A DNA stretch of 64,000 bases from Anadara kagoshimensis (taxonomy: Eukaryota > Mollusca > Bivalvia > Arcoida > Arcidae), in the NCBI GenBank assembly GCA_021292105.1, contig CM037869.1, forward strand, positions 24,504,050 through 24,568,049, in the 5' to 3' direction. The notes beneath the pieces were generated by a model. It worked only from the letters and a program-made list of their open reading frames with translations, was not told the DNA's origin and made no database searches. The translations under genes were made by a program, and so were the position numbers. Positions within the stretch are counted from its first letter, which is position 1. The number at the start of each line of letters is the position of its first letter. Below are positions 33,935 through 43,889 of this stretch, in pieces.

Positions 33935-33996
33935 TGTCATATACCATTTTTTAAATGTATTTTATGATTAAATTTAAAAAAAAATGGTATATGACA
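33935..33996. repeat. 62-nt hairpin element
   Basis: TGTCATATACCATTTTTTAA pairs with TTAAAAAAAAATGGTATATGACA (last 13 nt exact). The loop ATGTATTTTATGATTAA is shared with 16980-17063. Confidence 0.8.
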
Positions 33997-33999
33997 CTC

Positions 34000-34969
34000 T
34001 CAATATGAGGTAACTGAGAGATAAGTATCATTCCGTGATCATCTAAAACTGCTATAGCTTAAATTCGGTTCGTTCTGTTGATTTGCACAAATGAAAACAT
34101 ATTAGAAAATACAGGCTGACCAATCAAATTTATTTATTTGTCCAGATCAGTATATTTTTAGTGCGCAGGGTTGTCATTTAGGTACTATCCTTGTTTGATT
34201 TTGGTAAAATTTCCATACAATAAGTCCGAATTTTCAGTACTTTTAACTTAAAAAAGCCGTCAAAATGGGAAAAATCCGTCTATTTTGACCTTTTTATTTT
34301 TCCGTCATAAAAGCCATTTGTTTTTATGGTACAAATCCGTCAAAAACGGATAAATCCGTCGACTTGGTCAGTCTGAAAATAGACCCAAAATTCAAAATAG
34401 TTTTGTACTTTTTCAGTTTTCAAGTGTTTGACACAGAAATTGAAGTAGCCAATGACAATTGTTTCGGAAGTCGATTATAAGTAAAATTGTTTTTAAAAAT
34501 CTTGTGATCCATTGGAAGTTTATTAACCTCAGTTAAGTACTGCTACAAGTACCAATCGGGATACTTATTATCCTAAAAAATTAAAATTGACAAATCTGTA
34601 CATTAAACATTTTTAGAAAACTTAAAAGTCACTTACTATTTTATATGACTCATGCAGTATATTATGGTATATTATTTAATAAAAAAAGTGACAGAAAAAA
34701 ACCACCAGTGTGACACCTGAATGGTGGTTTTATATATTATTTACAAACGTCTCTATTGAAGAATAAGAAGACGTCCTTAAATAAATCATATGATCATGTT
34801 AGTTCTGTTAATATAAAATTTAGGGGGAATACCCTTTATAATTTGACACTGGTTGTTATTATTATAGTTTTATTTAGGTAAAGAATTATCTATTATTATT
34901 TATTTTACAAGTCACAATTTTAATAAATCCCTATAAAACGTCTCTATTTAGATGAAATAAATTATACAT
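34000..34969. other. AT-rich spacer, no gene seen
   Basis: A small stem-loop with ACCACC and GGTGGT arms lies at about 34701-34728. Two short copies of AAAACGTCTCTATT-like sequence are near 34746 and 34935. Confidence 0.3.
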
Positions 34970-35175
34970 ATACAGTACAGACCTGTCGAAAGTTTAACAC
35001 TAAGATAACGAAAAGAAGTCGAAATTCGACTGTCGAGAAGTCGATATGGATAACCAGTGACCGAAAACCTGCCGAGAGATAGATAGTTTCTAAAAAGCTA
35101 CCGACGTATACCGATGGTCCGATTTGTCGATTTGGCACCAAAACACTAAATTTTCGACAGGACTCACGGTACTGT
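34970..35175. mobile_element. Family C element, complete copy
   Basis: It starts TACAGTACAGACCTGTCGAA followed by AGTTTAACACTAAG, and ends AACACTAAATTTTCGACAGG followed by ACTCACGGTACTGTA. The terminal inverted repeats are ~30 nt and the element about 205 bp. Confidence 0.8.
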
Positions 35176-35192
35176 AGATAGATACTCTGCGT

Positions 35193-35325
35193 TTCATTCA
35201 TTCATTCATTCATTCATTCATTCATTCATTCATTCGTTCATTCATTCATTCATTCATTCATTCATTCATTCATTCATTCATTCATTCATTCATTCATTCA
35301 TCCATTCATTCATTCATTTTTCTTT
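35193..35325. repeat. (ATTC)n microsatellite
   Basis: About 30 tetranucleotide units with single-base interruptions. Confidence 0.97.
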
Positions 35326-35747
35326 ATTCTTTTCTTTTTTATTTTCCATTCCATGGAGTTCATCGTTATACCAGGTGATCAATACCCCTTAACGTTTTTG
35401 AGGGACGTTAACGCCGCGGATTCCAGGATAACGTCTTTTTTACGGGAAAATTTGAACTGGTATGATTCAATATCCAATGGAAATAATTGTTCCGCATAAA
35501 CTTTAGGGACATCACAAAGTACACCTGCGAACCCCATTCTTTTCATCATCCGTGTATTAATCTACATGTAATCGTCGTGTACTGGTATCAATGGATTTCT
35601 AGGCTACTTGTATGCCAGCAGTCAATAACACAGAATCTAACAAAACTTCCGTGTAATTTATTGGTTGACAGGGATCTGTATTGGACAGGTGATCATAATG
35701 TTATTTGCTTATTTCTACTTTCACATTTGTGGATAATTACAGTCAAC
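35326..35747. other. Spacer, no gene seen
   Basis: A 115-codon frame (35487-35834) runs on into the family A element and shows no domain. Confidence 0.4.
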
Positions 35748-35922
35748 CCCGTCTATAAAGGCCGTCCAAGGGAACCAGTAAAAGTGGCCTTTATGGGCAG
35801 GTATGGCCAATATAGAGAGGTCCAAATAATATGAATAAAGAACAATTGGGATACAATTCTACTGGCCTTTATAAGCAGGTGACCTTTATATAGAGGTGGC
35901 CTTTAAGGCAGGTTGGAATGTA
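35748..35922. mobile_element. Family A MITE-like element
   Basis: TACAGTCAACCCCGTCTATA at the left, GGCAGGTTGGAATGTA at the right, with the family's GTGGCCTTTAT motifs inside. Confidence 0.75.
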
Positions 35923-35941
35923 CATGTAGACCATACAACTA

Positions 35942-36452
35942 CTGTATTTCCACGAATTCAGTGCACATGGAAAATGCAAGAATACTCGTATTTTCCAACA
36001 AACTCACAAAAAATTGTCAAAACTAAATACAAAATATACTGACCTAATAGGAAAAAATATTTTTCATTCATAAAAAAGTGAACTTAAATATGTACATAGA
36101 GCATTTTTTTTAACTTTTTATCAAAACAACAAATATGACTATGTCAAAATTATCACTTCTGGAACAACTATAAACATTATGTCATAAGTGGAATATTCAT
36201 TATGATCACATCTGCTGAAAAAAATCCGAACAACAATTACATACTTGACCCTAAATGCAATGTGGTGTATAAACTTGATCAAATTTCCAAAATTTTCGCA
36301 AAATTTCTCTATGTACAGAAGAACTGAACAATAATATTTTTAATTAAAAATATAATTTGGTTAGGTCAGTGCATTTTAATTGCATTTTATTGATAGTTTA
36401 ATGGAAATATTTTCAATTAAAAAAATGAATAATAAAAACCACGTGCACTTAC
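35942..36452. mobile_element. MITE-like element, family G, right end worn
   Basis: It is co-linear with 61219-61781. Left end CTGTATTTCCACGAATTCAG; internal blocks CAAAACAACAAATATGACTA and AAATTTCTCTATGTACAGAA are almost unchanged; near the right end is ACCACGTGCACTTACTG. Confidence 0.8.
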
Positions 36453-36454
36453 TG

Positions 36455-36957
36455 TGACATGTATATTTCCCTAACAAAGTTACAACTCAATTGTCCTTTA
36501 TGCAGAGGTATAAATATTGTGATATATTTCAGATTCGGGATTTTTTATTTTGTATCAGGCTTGAACAATGTGGGCGTAAATGCCAATAAATATTATTATT
36601 TATAGAAGTGTTGCTGGAATATCAAAATATGAAAAAGTCAGAAAAACTCAATTCGTGTCGTGAGAACACAATTCACAAAATTAAATGTCACATTTCCCAG
36701 CTAGTCACATACCAGACATTTTGGTTTGGCATTTCAACATTCCCTTCCGGTCCGTGTTAACGGTTTTTAATTATGTAACCTAATTGTACATAGCATATTT
36801 ATTATGTATTATTAATTACAGATTTTGTGTCGCTGTTGACACGTTTTAATGAATGTTTAGTGATGACAGGCAAGCTTCGATATTTCACATATGAGACATT
36901 GAGTCGTGTTTAATCAAAGTTTCGAATGTCCCACAGAAAGTTATAACTATATATTCT

Positions 36958-37003
<46 letters not shown>

Positions 37004-37515
37004 AACCAAAGTTACCTTTGTCCTAGTAATAAAGTAATTATTTCTGTCCGACAGAAAGTTACAATTAGTCTTTACTTTAATTTGTCTTTCCCTCTCTTTA
37101 TTTTTTTCTCATATATTTTTTTTATCAAATTCAGAGTTTCTTTGGAATGTTTTTATTATTTATCACACTTATTATTAATATTATTATTATTATTATTATT
37201 AAAACTGGGTTAAAACAGAGACAGATAACATATTATCATACATTATCTCATTGATAAAGACCAGAATGCTGATGGTGGAAGTCAAGTGGTATTAAAATTC
37301 AGATGTTACGTGATTAAACGTGATAAGATAACTATAATTATGTCAGAATTTTTAAAAAGCAAACCACTGCACGAATTTGAAATTGGAAATTCTTACAAAA
37401 ACCACCAACACTCATTCTTTGGCCGCGAGTATGACGTAATCACACTCAGAATATTATCTTCCTGTTCTATACATGAAGTAAAATAATGAAAATCCCAAAT
37501 CGAAAATAGAATTCT

Positions 37516-37572
<57 letters not shown>

Positions 37573-37651
37573 TTTAGTTTGTATTAACCTAGATAACAGA
37601 TATATTTGAATATTTACATTTTTATTTACTTATTAGTTATTAAGTCCAGGT

Positions 37652-37699
<48 letters not shown>

Positions 37700-38340
37700 G
37701 TTAATTTAATTTGTATTAGCCTAGTTAGCAGACATTACAAAAATTGACTACATGCATTTATATATCTACAATTTATTTGTTTATCAGATATAGTGTCGAT
37801 ATTTAAATTAAACTAATCTACATTACATGTGTAAAATTTTATAATAAAAAAACTAGTTTAAAAACGGAAATTCCGTAAAGTCGGGTATAACTTTTAAATA
37901 TAAAAAGAAGCTATGCGCTAGATCTATGACCCAGTAAAGTGGGTATATTGAGTATTGAGTGGCTGTATGTCACTTTAGTATTGTTTTTGGATATTATGGG
38001 AAGTATGACGCATAGTTAAAGTATATATTATCCCATACTTAGCGAGTATCCGGAACATTTAAACTGTGGTAACGGTGTTGATTGGACTGGCTAGGATTTA
38101 ATGAAAAAGTTTCCAATTTTGAAGTTAAAAATCCCAAAGAAGTGAAAAATTCAAAGTGGAAGTGTGGAAAATGTGCTTATCTAATGAACAGCATGATTGG
38201 ATGCTGATTGTGTGATTTTAATACTAAATATTTAATTGAGGAATATTTCATTTTTTTTTAAAATTCATTATAGTGTATAAGTTATTTTTAAAATTCTGAC
38301 TGTTCTTTCAGATTACAATCCTGTCTCAATTTAGATTTTT
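36455..38340. other. Spacer with (CT)n, (GA)n and a local duplication
   Basis: (CT)n lies at about 36963-36999, (ATT)n near 37183, and (GA)n at 37519-37570 and 37658-37697. The stretches after the two GA tracts (TTTGTATTAACCTAGATAAC and TTTGTATTAGCCTAGTTAGC) are diverged copies of one ~145-bp unit. No gene. Confidence 0.6.
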
Positions 38341-38368
38341 TGCTCATAAATAGATAGATACAATTATA

Positions 38369-38376
38369 TATATAAA
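38369..38376 (+). promoter_or_regulatory. Candidate TATA box for TNF ligand 2
   Basis: TATATAAA lies 107 bp before the start codon, in AT-rich DNA, so chance is possible. Spacing would give a 5' UTR of about 75 nt if the first exon is the coding one. Confidence 0.35.
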
Positions 38377-38482
38377 GAAACTGTTTCAAATGAATACTTT
38401 TTTTTAGAAAAAAGAGTTTTGAATAATTTTTTTTTTCAATTTGTTAAACTTGTGACAAATTGATAGATAAAAAAGGGACAAC

Positions 38483-39160
38483 ATGGGATCAACTCGTCCT
38501 CATTTTACAATCAGTGAATCTGAGTCTTGCGCGAGTATGAATTCGGAGTCAACCAACTGCAGCAGCGCTAACTTGATACGGCATGTAGCAAGCGATTTGA
38601 CGCAGACGTCATTTCAAAATGGAAGAAAATTTTCCCTGGATAGTGGTCGACTGAATCAAAGATATTACGGAAGAAACTTTTCAGTGATTGAGGAATCCTG
38701 TCAGCGATGTAGTGAAAATGATTTATCAATAACAAACGGTGGCTGCAACCATGAGTGCGGGAACGGAAGTGACGTTTTCTGTCAGTGTCAGCGTTTTGGC
38801 GGGAGAAAATCATGTAACCCTGTAGTAAAACCTTACTGTTCAGAACAGTGTCAAAAAGTTTTCATATCTTATCAAAAAGTTAAAAAGTACATGATTATTT
38901 TATCAATATTGAATGTATTTTTACTGTTTACCGTTGCTGGGTTGATATCGGGAGGACTATTTTTCTTATTAAAACCAGAAAATCCAGATATTTCTGTAAC
39001 AACAACAGAAACTCCTGTCAAATCAAAACAGACAGACGTGGAAGAACAATGTGAGATTAAATGCAGAGATTTGGTATATAGACTGAACTTAATAGAAGAA
39101 ATTAATTCTGTACAAAAAGAATGTTGTACGTTACAAGACGCTGTCAAATATTTTGTAAAA
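38483..39160 (+). CDS. TNF ligand 2, exon 1
   Basis: 226 codons, phase 0 at the donor GTAAGTGA. The ATG context ACAACATGG is good. It encodes the tail, Cys-rich segment, membrane helix and stalk. Confidence 0.9.
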
Positions 39161-40109
39161 GTAAGTGACTAACTTATAAACTTTGGCCTTGCCAATATTT
39201 TGTATCCCATTTGGTAGAGTACTAGCGCTCGCTCCGTTAGGGGGGTTGTGGGTTCGAACCCCGGCCGGTGACTGTTCTTTTGCCAAGCACTTGGCATTAT
39301 GAAATGAAAGTCACTGTTCTTTCGGATGGGAACTGAAAATTAACGAGGTCCCGAGGTACGATAAAGAACCATGCTGTATAACGCACAATGCACAGGCAAA
39401 ATTCTGTACCTTCGCGTATAGCTGACGACGTCTCAATATAAGTGAAATATTCTTGACTGGGACGTTTAACACCATTATGATTACTCAAATCTCAACCCAA
39501 CTCCAATATTTTTTCTTTTATTTATTTACGTATTTATTGTAAAATATCCTTTATATCGCCAACTTCAATTCATAAAAAGACATGTTACAACGCACAGGCA
39601 AAATTCTGTACCTTCGCCTATAGCTGACGACGTCTCAATATAAGTGAAATATTCTTGACTGGGACGTTTAACACCATTATGATTACTCAAATCTCAACCC
39701 AACTCCAATATTTTTTCTTTTATTTATTTACGTATTTATTGTAAAATATCCTTTATATCGCCAACTTCAATTCATAAAAAGACATGTTACAACGCACAGG
39801 CAAAATTCTGTACCTTCGCCTATAGCTGACGACGTCTCAATATAAGTGAAATATTCTTGACTGGGACGTTTAACACCATTATGATTACTCAAATCTCAAC
39901 CCAACTCCAATATTTTTTCTTTTATTTATTTACGTATTTATTGAAAAATATCCTTTATATCGCCAACTTCAATTCATAAGAAGACACGCTACATGCAATG
40001 CACAAGTCAATAAATTATTTGAGGATATTTGAAAATTGTCACAACTTTTAGGATTTTACTCTCTTACCTTGAAATTTATTATAACAACTGTAAATTATAT
40101 GAATTCATA

Positions 40110-40204
<95 letters not shown>

Positions 40205-40550
40205 GTTTTCTCCATTTTTCTACGAAAACTTTTTCAGTTTTTAAACCCCATTAAAATGTTAATTTTCAATGAAAAGTTCTTTTAATATCATAATTAAGGA
40301 ATCGTGCCATTTTGGACATTTCTATAAACACTCATTTTTCAACCATGTTACATAAGTTGGGGTACAAAAATAATTTCTTCATTTTTCTTTTCAGTATATT
40401 CGATATTCATCACGAATTAACTTAAAACTGTAGATATTTCATTCAATATTTATCTTTGATAAATATTGCGATTTGAGAATTAATCAAGTATATATTTTTG
40501 TTTATTTTAGTACATAAACAGAAATCAAAGAACAAACTCAAGTAAGTCCA

Positions 40551-40590
<40 letters not shown>

Positions 40591-40613
40591 AATAAACGGA
40601 CAAGCAAGTTCTA

Positions 40614-40646
<33 letters not shown>

Positions 40647-40668
40647 AATAAACGGACAAGCAAGTTCT

Positions 40669-40726
<58 letters not shown>

Positions 40727-40766
40727 TGCATTAACAAATAAACGGGCAAGTAAGTTCAGAACTTTC

Positions 40767-40811
<45 letters not shown>

Positions 40812-43327
40812 ATATGTGCGTTTTTTCCATTTTGATATCTTATGACGTAAAGTAAGAAACGGAAGTCATGATAAGTTCAGTAGGTTTATTGTGGTTTTTG
40901 CGGTTTTAAACACTTGTCTGTTACCTGTATATAATATCACACTTATCTGGTAATCATTTACCTGTATACATGTATATGATTTTAACATTTTATTGTTTGT
41001 AAACTGACTGAAGTTTTTGTACTTTACTGGGATTTATTTTGTGGTTTTGTCGCTTCATAAAGTTCAATGTTATTGTAAAATGATATCTAAGTATGAGTAA
41101 TAGAGCCAATATATATAATGGTAAACATTGTAAACGTGATTAGGTTAAGGTTTTCTCTTTTAATTTTAAGATTTAAATTCACACTTAAAAATTTTGGTTG
41201 AAAATATTGACACTTCGATAGTTTAAAATCAATGTTTTTTCCATTGGAAATGGGGCAGAATTTCGGCCCTAAATAGCCCCTTGATCAATCCCTGCAAGGC
41301 AATCAGGTTTAAGATGGTGGAGGAAACTGGAGTACCCAGAGAAAACCACTGACCTTCTATTTCTGCATCCCTATATATCCCCAATTAACGTCTCTAATTT
41401 ACATACAAAATACGTGTGTTATTATAACAAACCGGGTTTTATTAGTACCGAATCCAATTCCTATTCTTGGCCAAGGATGTCTTAAACAGTATTGTAATGA
41501 TTTTTGATTTTGACATACATTTATACTAATATGTTATTCTCCATACTGAAATATGAAATGCGAAAATTTCATAAAAATCTATACCGAAACAAGATAGAAA
41601 TCGACAAATTTCAAATACACCTCCCGTTAATCCAAATCGAATAGGTCGGTTTTTTTTTTTTTTTTTTTTTTTTGGGGGGGGGGGGGGGGAGGAGGGGTGT
41701 GCCGTGACGTCACTTAAGTAACAAGCCCAAACAGAATACTATTTACCTATATAATGGACTAGCTAAAATGTTTTGTAATATTTCACGGTAAATTCATTTG
41801 ATGAAGTAGAATTTACATCCGAATCACACCTACCAAGGCGTATGTCCTGCAATATCGATGTAATATCTATGCATCATTTCGTCATGACTGGGGGACAGCT
41901 TGTTTCCGTGGATCCTAGTGGGTCATTTTTTCATTTTTTAGTAGAAAACCGCACAGAGTGAGCCTCTTGAAATGAATGCTAATCAGTTCAATCGCCAATG
42001 TTGAGCATAAAAACGGACAGCCATTGCTTCACTGATACTATCCAGTACTTTTATATTTTATATTTACTGATGTTACAATTTGTTAATGTTTTTGTCCTTT
42101 TATTATAGGTGGCATCAGGCCGGCATTACAGCTAAAAGGAGGGCAGCCAGCAAATCTATCCAGAAACCCTGGTAAGTTTGTAATAACAAGTTTGTATAGT
42201 ATGTTCTCTTGTATTTCATTCAGCTTTCAATACGTTGACTTGCGTGAAATTCTATCATCAACACCATTCACGGTCGTTTGTCCAGTTTATTTTGGATTCA
42301 TTGTATACTTTTTAATAAACTGAATCATCCAAAATCACAATAAACCGGTCCCTGTCCAAATCACAATTCCAAAAGTCGAACACAACCATACCGGTCTTTG
42401 TCCAAATCCAAATCCCAAAAGTCAATCACAAAGTCCAAATCCCAATTCCCGGAAAAGCCAAACATAAACATACAGGTCCACGTCCAAATCACAATCTCAA
42501 AAGTCAAAAACAAACATACCGGTTCATATCTAAATCACAATCCCCAAAAATAAAACACAATTATACCGTTCCCTGTTCCAATCACAAGTTCTATGTCCAA
42601 ATCACAATCCAAAAAGTCAAATAAAACTATACCTATCCCTGTCCAAATCACAATTCCAAAAGTCATACACAACCATACCAGCCCATGTCAAGATCAAAAT
42701 TCCAATAGCCTAACATTAACATACTGGTCCATGTCCAAATACCAATTCAAAAAGTCAAGGACATTCATACTTTCAAAATCCCAAAAATCAAACACAAACA
42801 TACTGGTTCTTTTCAAAACCACAGTCCCAAAAGCAAATTAATTTTTTGAAATAAAAATGGCAAATTATTTACACGTAAGGTTCCTGATTAACCAAGTGAT
42901 CTCTATCCGATACATATGTTTTGTTTCAGCTAACTATATACAGAACTGGAAATGGGATGATAAGATGAGAGTTAAACAAGATGTCAGCTACCGTGACGAC
43001 ACAATTACCATACTAGTGAGCGGCCATTATTATATATACAGTAGAATTCATTTCAGTGCCAAAATTAAAGATGGTGGAACTGTATCTTCCGGTCAAATGC
43101 CGGTTACTCACGCGCTGTTTCGCAGACAAGTTGGTGGTATATTCAAATCCCTGCAGTCGTCCACAATTAAATGTTCGATACACCAAAATACTACAATTCA
43201 CAGCAGCTTTTTGGAAGGCATGGCGTATTTACGAGTCGGAGAAGAACTCAAAATTGGACTAAACCATGGTGAACATTTAGAATTTATCAGCAAAAATGAT
43301 AATTATTTCGGTTTATTTAAGTTGTAA
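38483..43327 (+). CDS. TNF superfamily ligand 2 (four exons, 389 aa)
   Basis: The spliced CDS is 38483-39160, 40511-40541, 42109-42171 and 42930-43327, GT-AG throughout, with the same phases (0, 1, 1) as ligand 1. The predicted type II protein has RPHFTISESESC near the N-terminus. A Cys-rich cytosolic stretch (residues 73-123: CQRC, CNHEC, CQC, CSEQC) is absent from ligand 1. The membrane segment is about 136-163 and the stalk has CEIKC and ECC (190-214). The TNF homology domain spans about 258-389, with HYYIYSRIHF, MPVTHALFRR, FLEGMAYLRVGEELKIGL and NYFGLFKL. RNQR, a minimal furin-type site, is encoded by the microexon, so shedding is possible (inference). It is a clear tandem paralogue of ligand 1; conservation is highest in the last exon. 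Confidence 0.92.
39200..39490 (+). mobile_element. Type 1 SINE in TNF ligand 2 intron 1
   Basis: B-box GGGTTCGAACCCC, then GACTGTTCTTTTGCCAAGCA, GCATTATGAAATGAAAGTCA and the 3' end GACTGGGACGTTTAACACCA. The stretch between head and body is shortened. Confidence 0.8.
39395..40000. repeat. 202-bp tandem triplication of a SINE 3' end plus flank
   Basis: GGCAAAATTCTGTACCTTCG begins at 39395, 39597 and 39799, giving a period of exactly 202 bp. The copies are nearly identical, so the event is recent. Confidence 0.92.
40110..40201. repeat. (TG)n(AG)n microsatellite
   Basis: TG units to about 40153 are followed directly by AG units to 40200. The (GA)n part on the same strand recurs near both exon 2 flanks. 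Confidence 0.95.
40511..40541 (+). CDS. TNF ligand 2, exon 2 (31-nt microexon)
   Basis: Acceptor TTTATTTTAG; donor GTAAGT. It encodes YINRNQRTNS and one base of the next Ser codon, phases 0 to 1, exactly as in ligand 1. Contains RNQR. Confidence 0.78.
40548..40810. repeat. (CA)n(GA)n microsatellite block 6 nt after the microexon donor
   Basis: CA then GA tracts occur twice (from 40548 and from 40614) separated by the duplicated AAATAAACGGACAAGCAAGT. Then comes a ~50-bp CA tract to 40723, a third AATAAACGGGCAAGTAAGTTC copy (first 20 nt recognisable), and a GA tract to 40810. Confidence 0.92.
40811..41269. other. TNF ligand 2 intron 2, no exon seen
   Basis: Nothing recognised. Confidence 0.35.
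41270..41425 (-). mobile_element. Fragment of the tRNA-Leu-like SINE body
   Basis: The minus strand reads GGTCAGTGGTTTTCTCTGGG then TACTCCAGTTTCCTCCACC, the body signature seen after the tRNA-like heads at 13232 (minus) and 49060. Confidence 0.5.
41650..41692. repeat. T-run followed by G-run
   Basis: About 24 T are followed by about 17-18 G and GAGGAGGGG. Such G-runs can form quadruplex structure and are error-prone in assembly. Confidence 0.9.
42109..42171 (+). CDS. TNF ligand 2, exon 3 (linker)
   Basis: 63 nt between TTATTATAG and GTAAGTTT, phases 1/1. It encodes GIRPALQLKGGQPANLSRNP. Confidence 0.8.
42320..42845 (-). repeat. About 11 diverged units of the 46-bp tail repeat
   Basis: The motif CATACCGGTCCATGTCCAAATC and variants (first 20 nt typical) recur about every 46 bp. 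This is the minus-strand form of the satellite at 7640-12815. Units are more diverged, so this array is older. It ends about 85 bp before exon 4. Confidence 0.85.
42930..43327 (+). CDS. TNF ligand 2, exon 4 (TNF homology domain)
   Basis: Acceptor TTTTGTTTCAG; the stop TAA is at 43325-43327. The single domain Cys (KCSI) matches that of ligand 1. Confidence 0.93.
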
Positions 43328-43769
43328 TATTGCGTCATGTACCTCGATTGTTAGCTACATATATGTGTGTTTGCTTTCATTTATTTTTCAATGTATGTAT
43401 GTGTATGTATGTTTGTACGTATGTTAGAAATCGAATTATATATTATATTATTGGACAGCGATAATGTTTGCTTTACTTTCTTAAAATAATATTTTAAAAA
43501 TATTAAATGAAAATTTGTAATGTATTGAAGTCTTTTAATACAAAATGCGTCATGACGCTCGCTGTAAGTGCACGTTTTTGTATACATGGCGATGTGCAAT
43601 TACGTGAGATGTGTGGTAGTGATAATGGTTGTTGAACTTAATTGTTGTATTGCATTGCTGTATGCCATAATGGAATTATGGAAATGGATATCTTAATATA
43701 CGATCTCTTGTTAATGTTAAAATTTATTTACATTCAATATATCAAATATAAAATTGATTTTTACATTTC

Positions 43770-43775
43770 AATAAA
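43770..43775 (+). terminator. Candidate polyadenylation signal of TNF ligand 2
   Basis: AATAAA lies 443 bp after the stop codon and just before the 54-bp minisatellite. Confidence 0.5.
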
Positions 43776-43889
43776 ATAGAATTACCAATCAATGATCATC
43801 TGCGTTAGTGTATTTGAAATAGAGGAAATGTATGTGACTAAAACATGTGTTTGGCAACAGCTTGTGCAATAAAACATAACACGATAACA

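Noticed and set aside
35487-35834. 115-codon plus-strand frame
   Set aside because: It runs into a family A element and has no recognisable sequence features.
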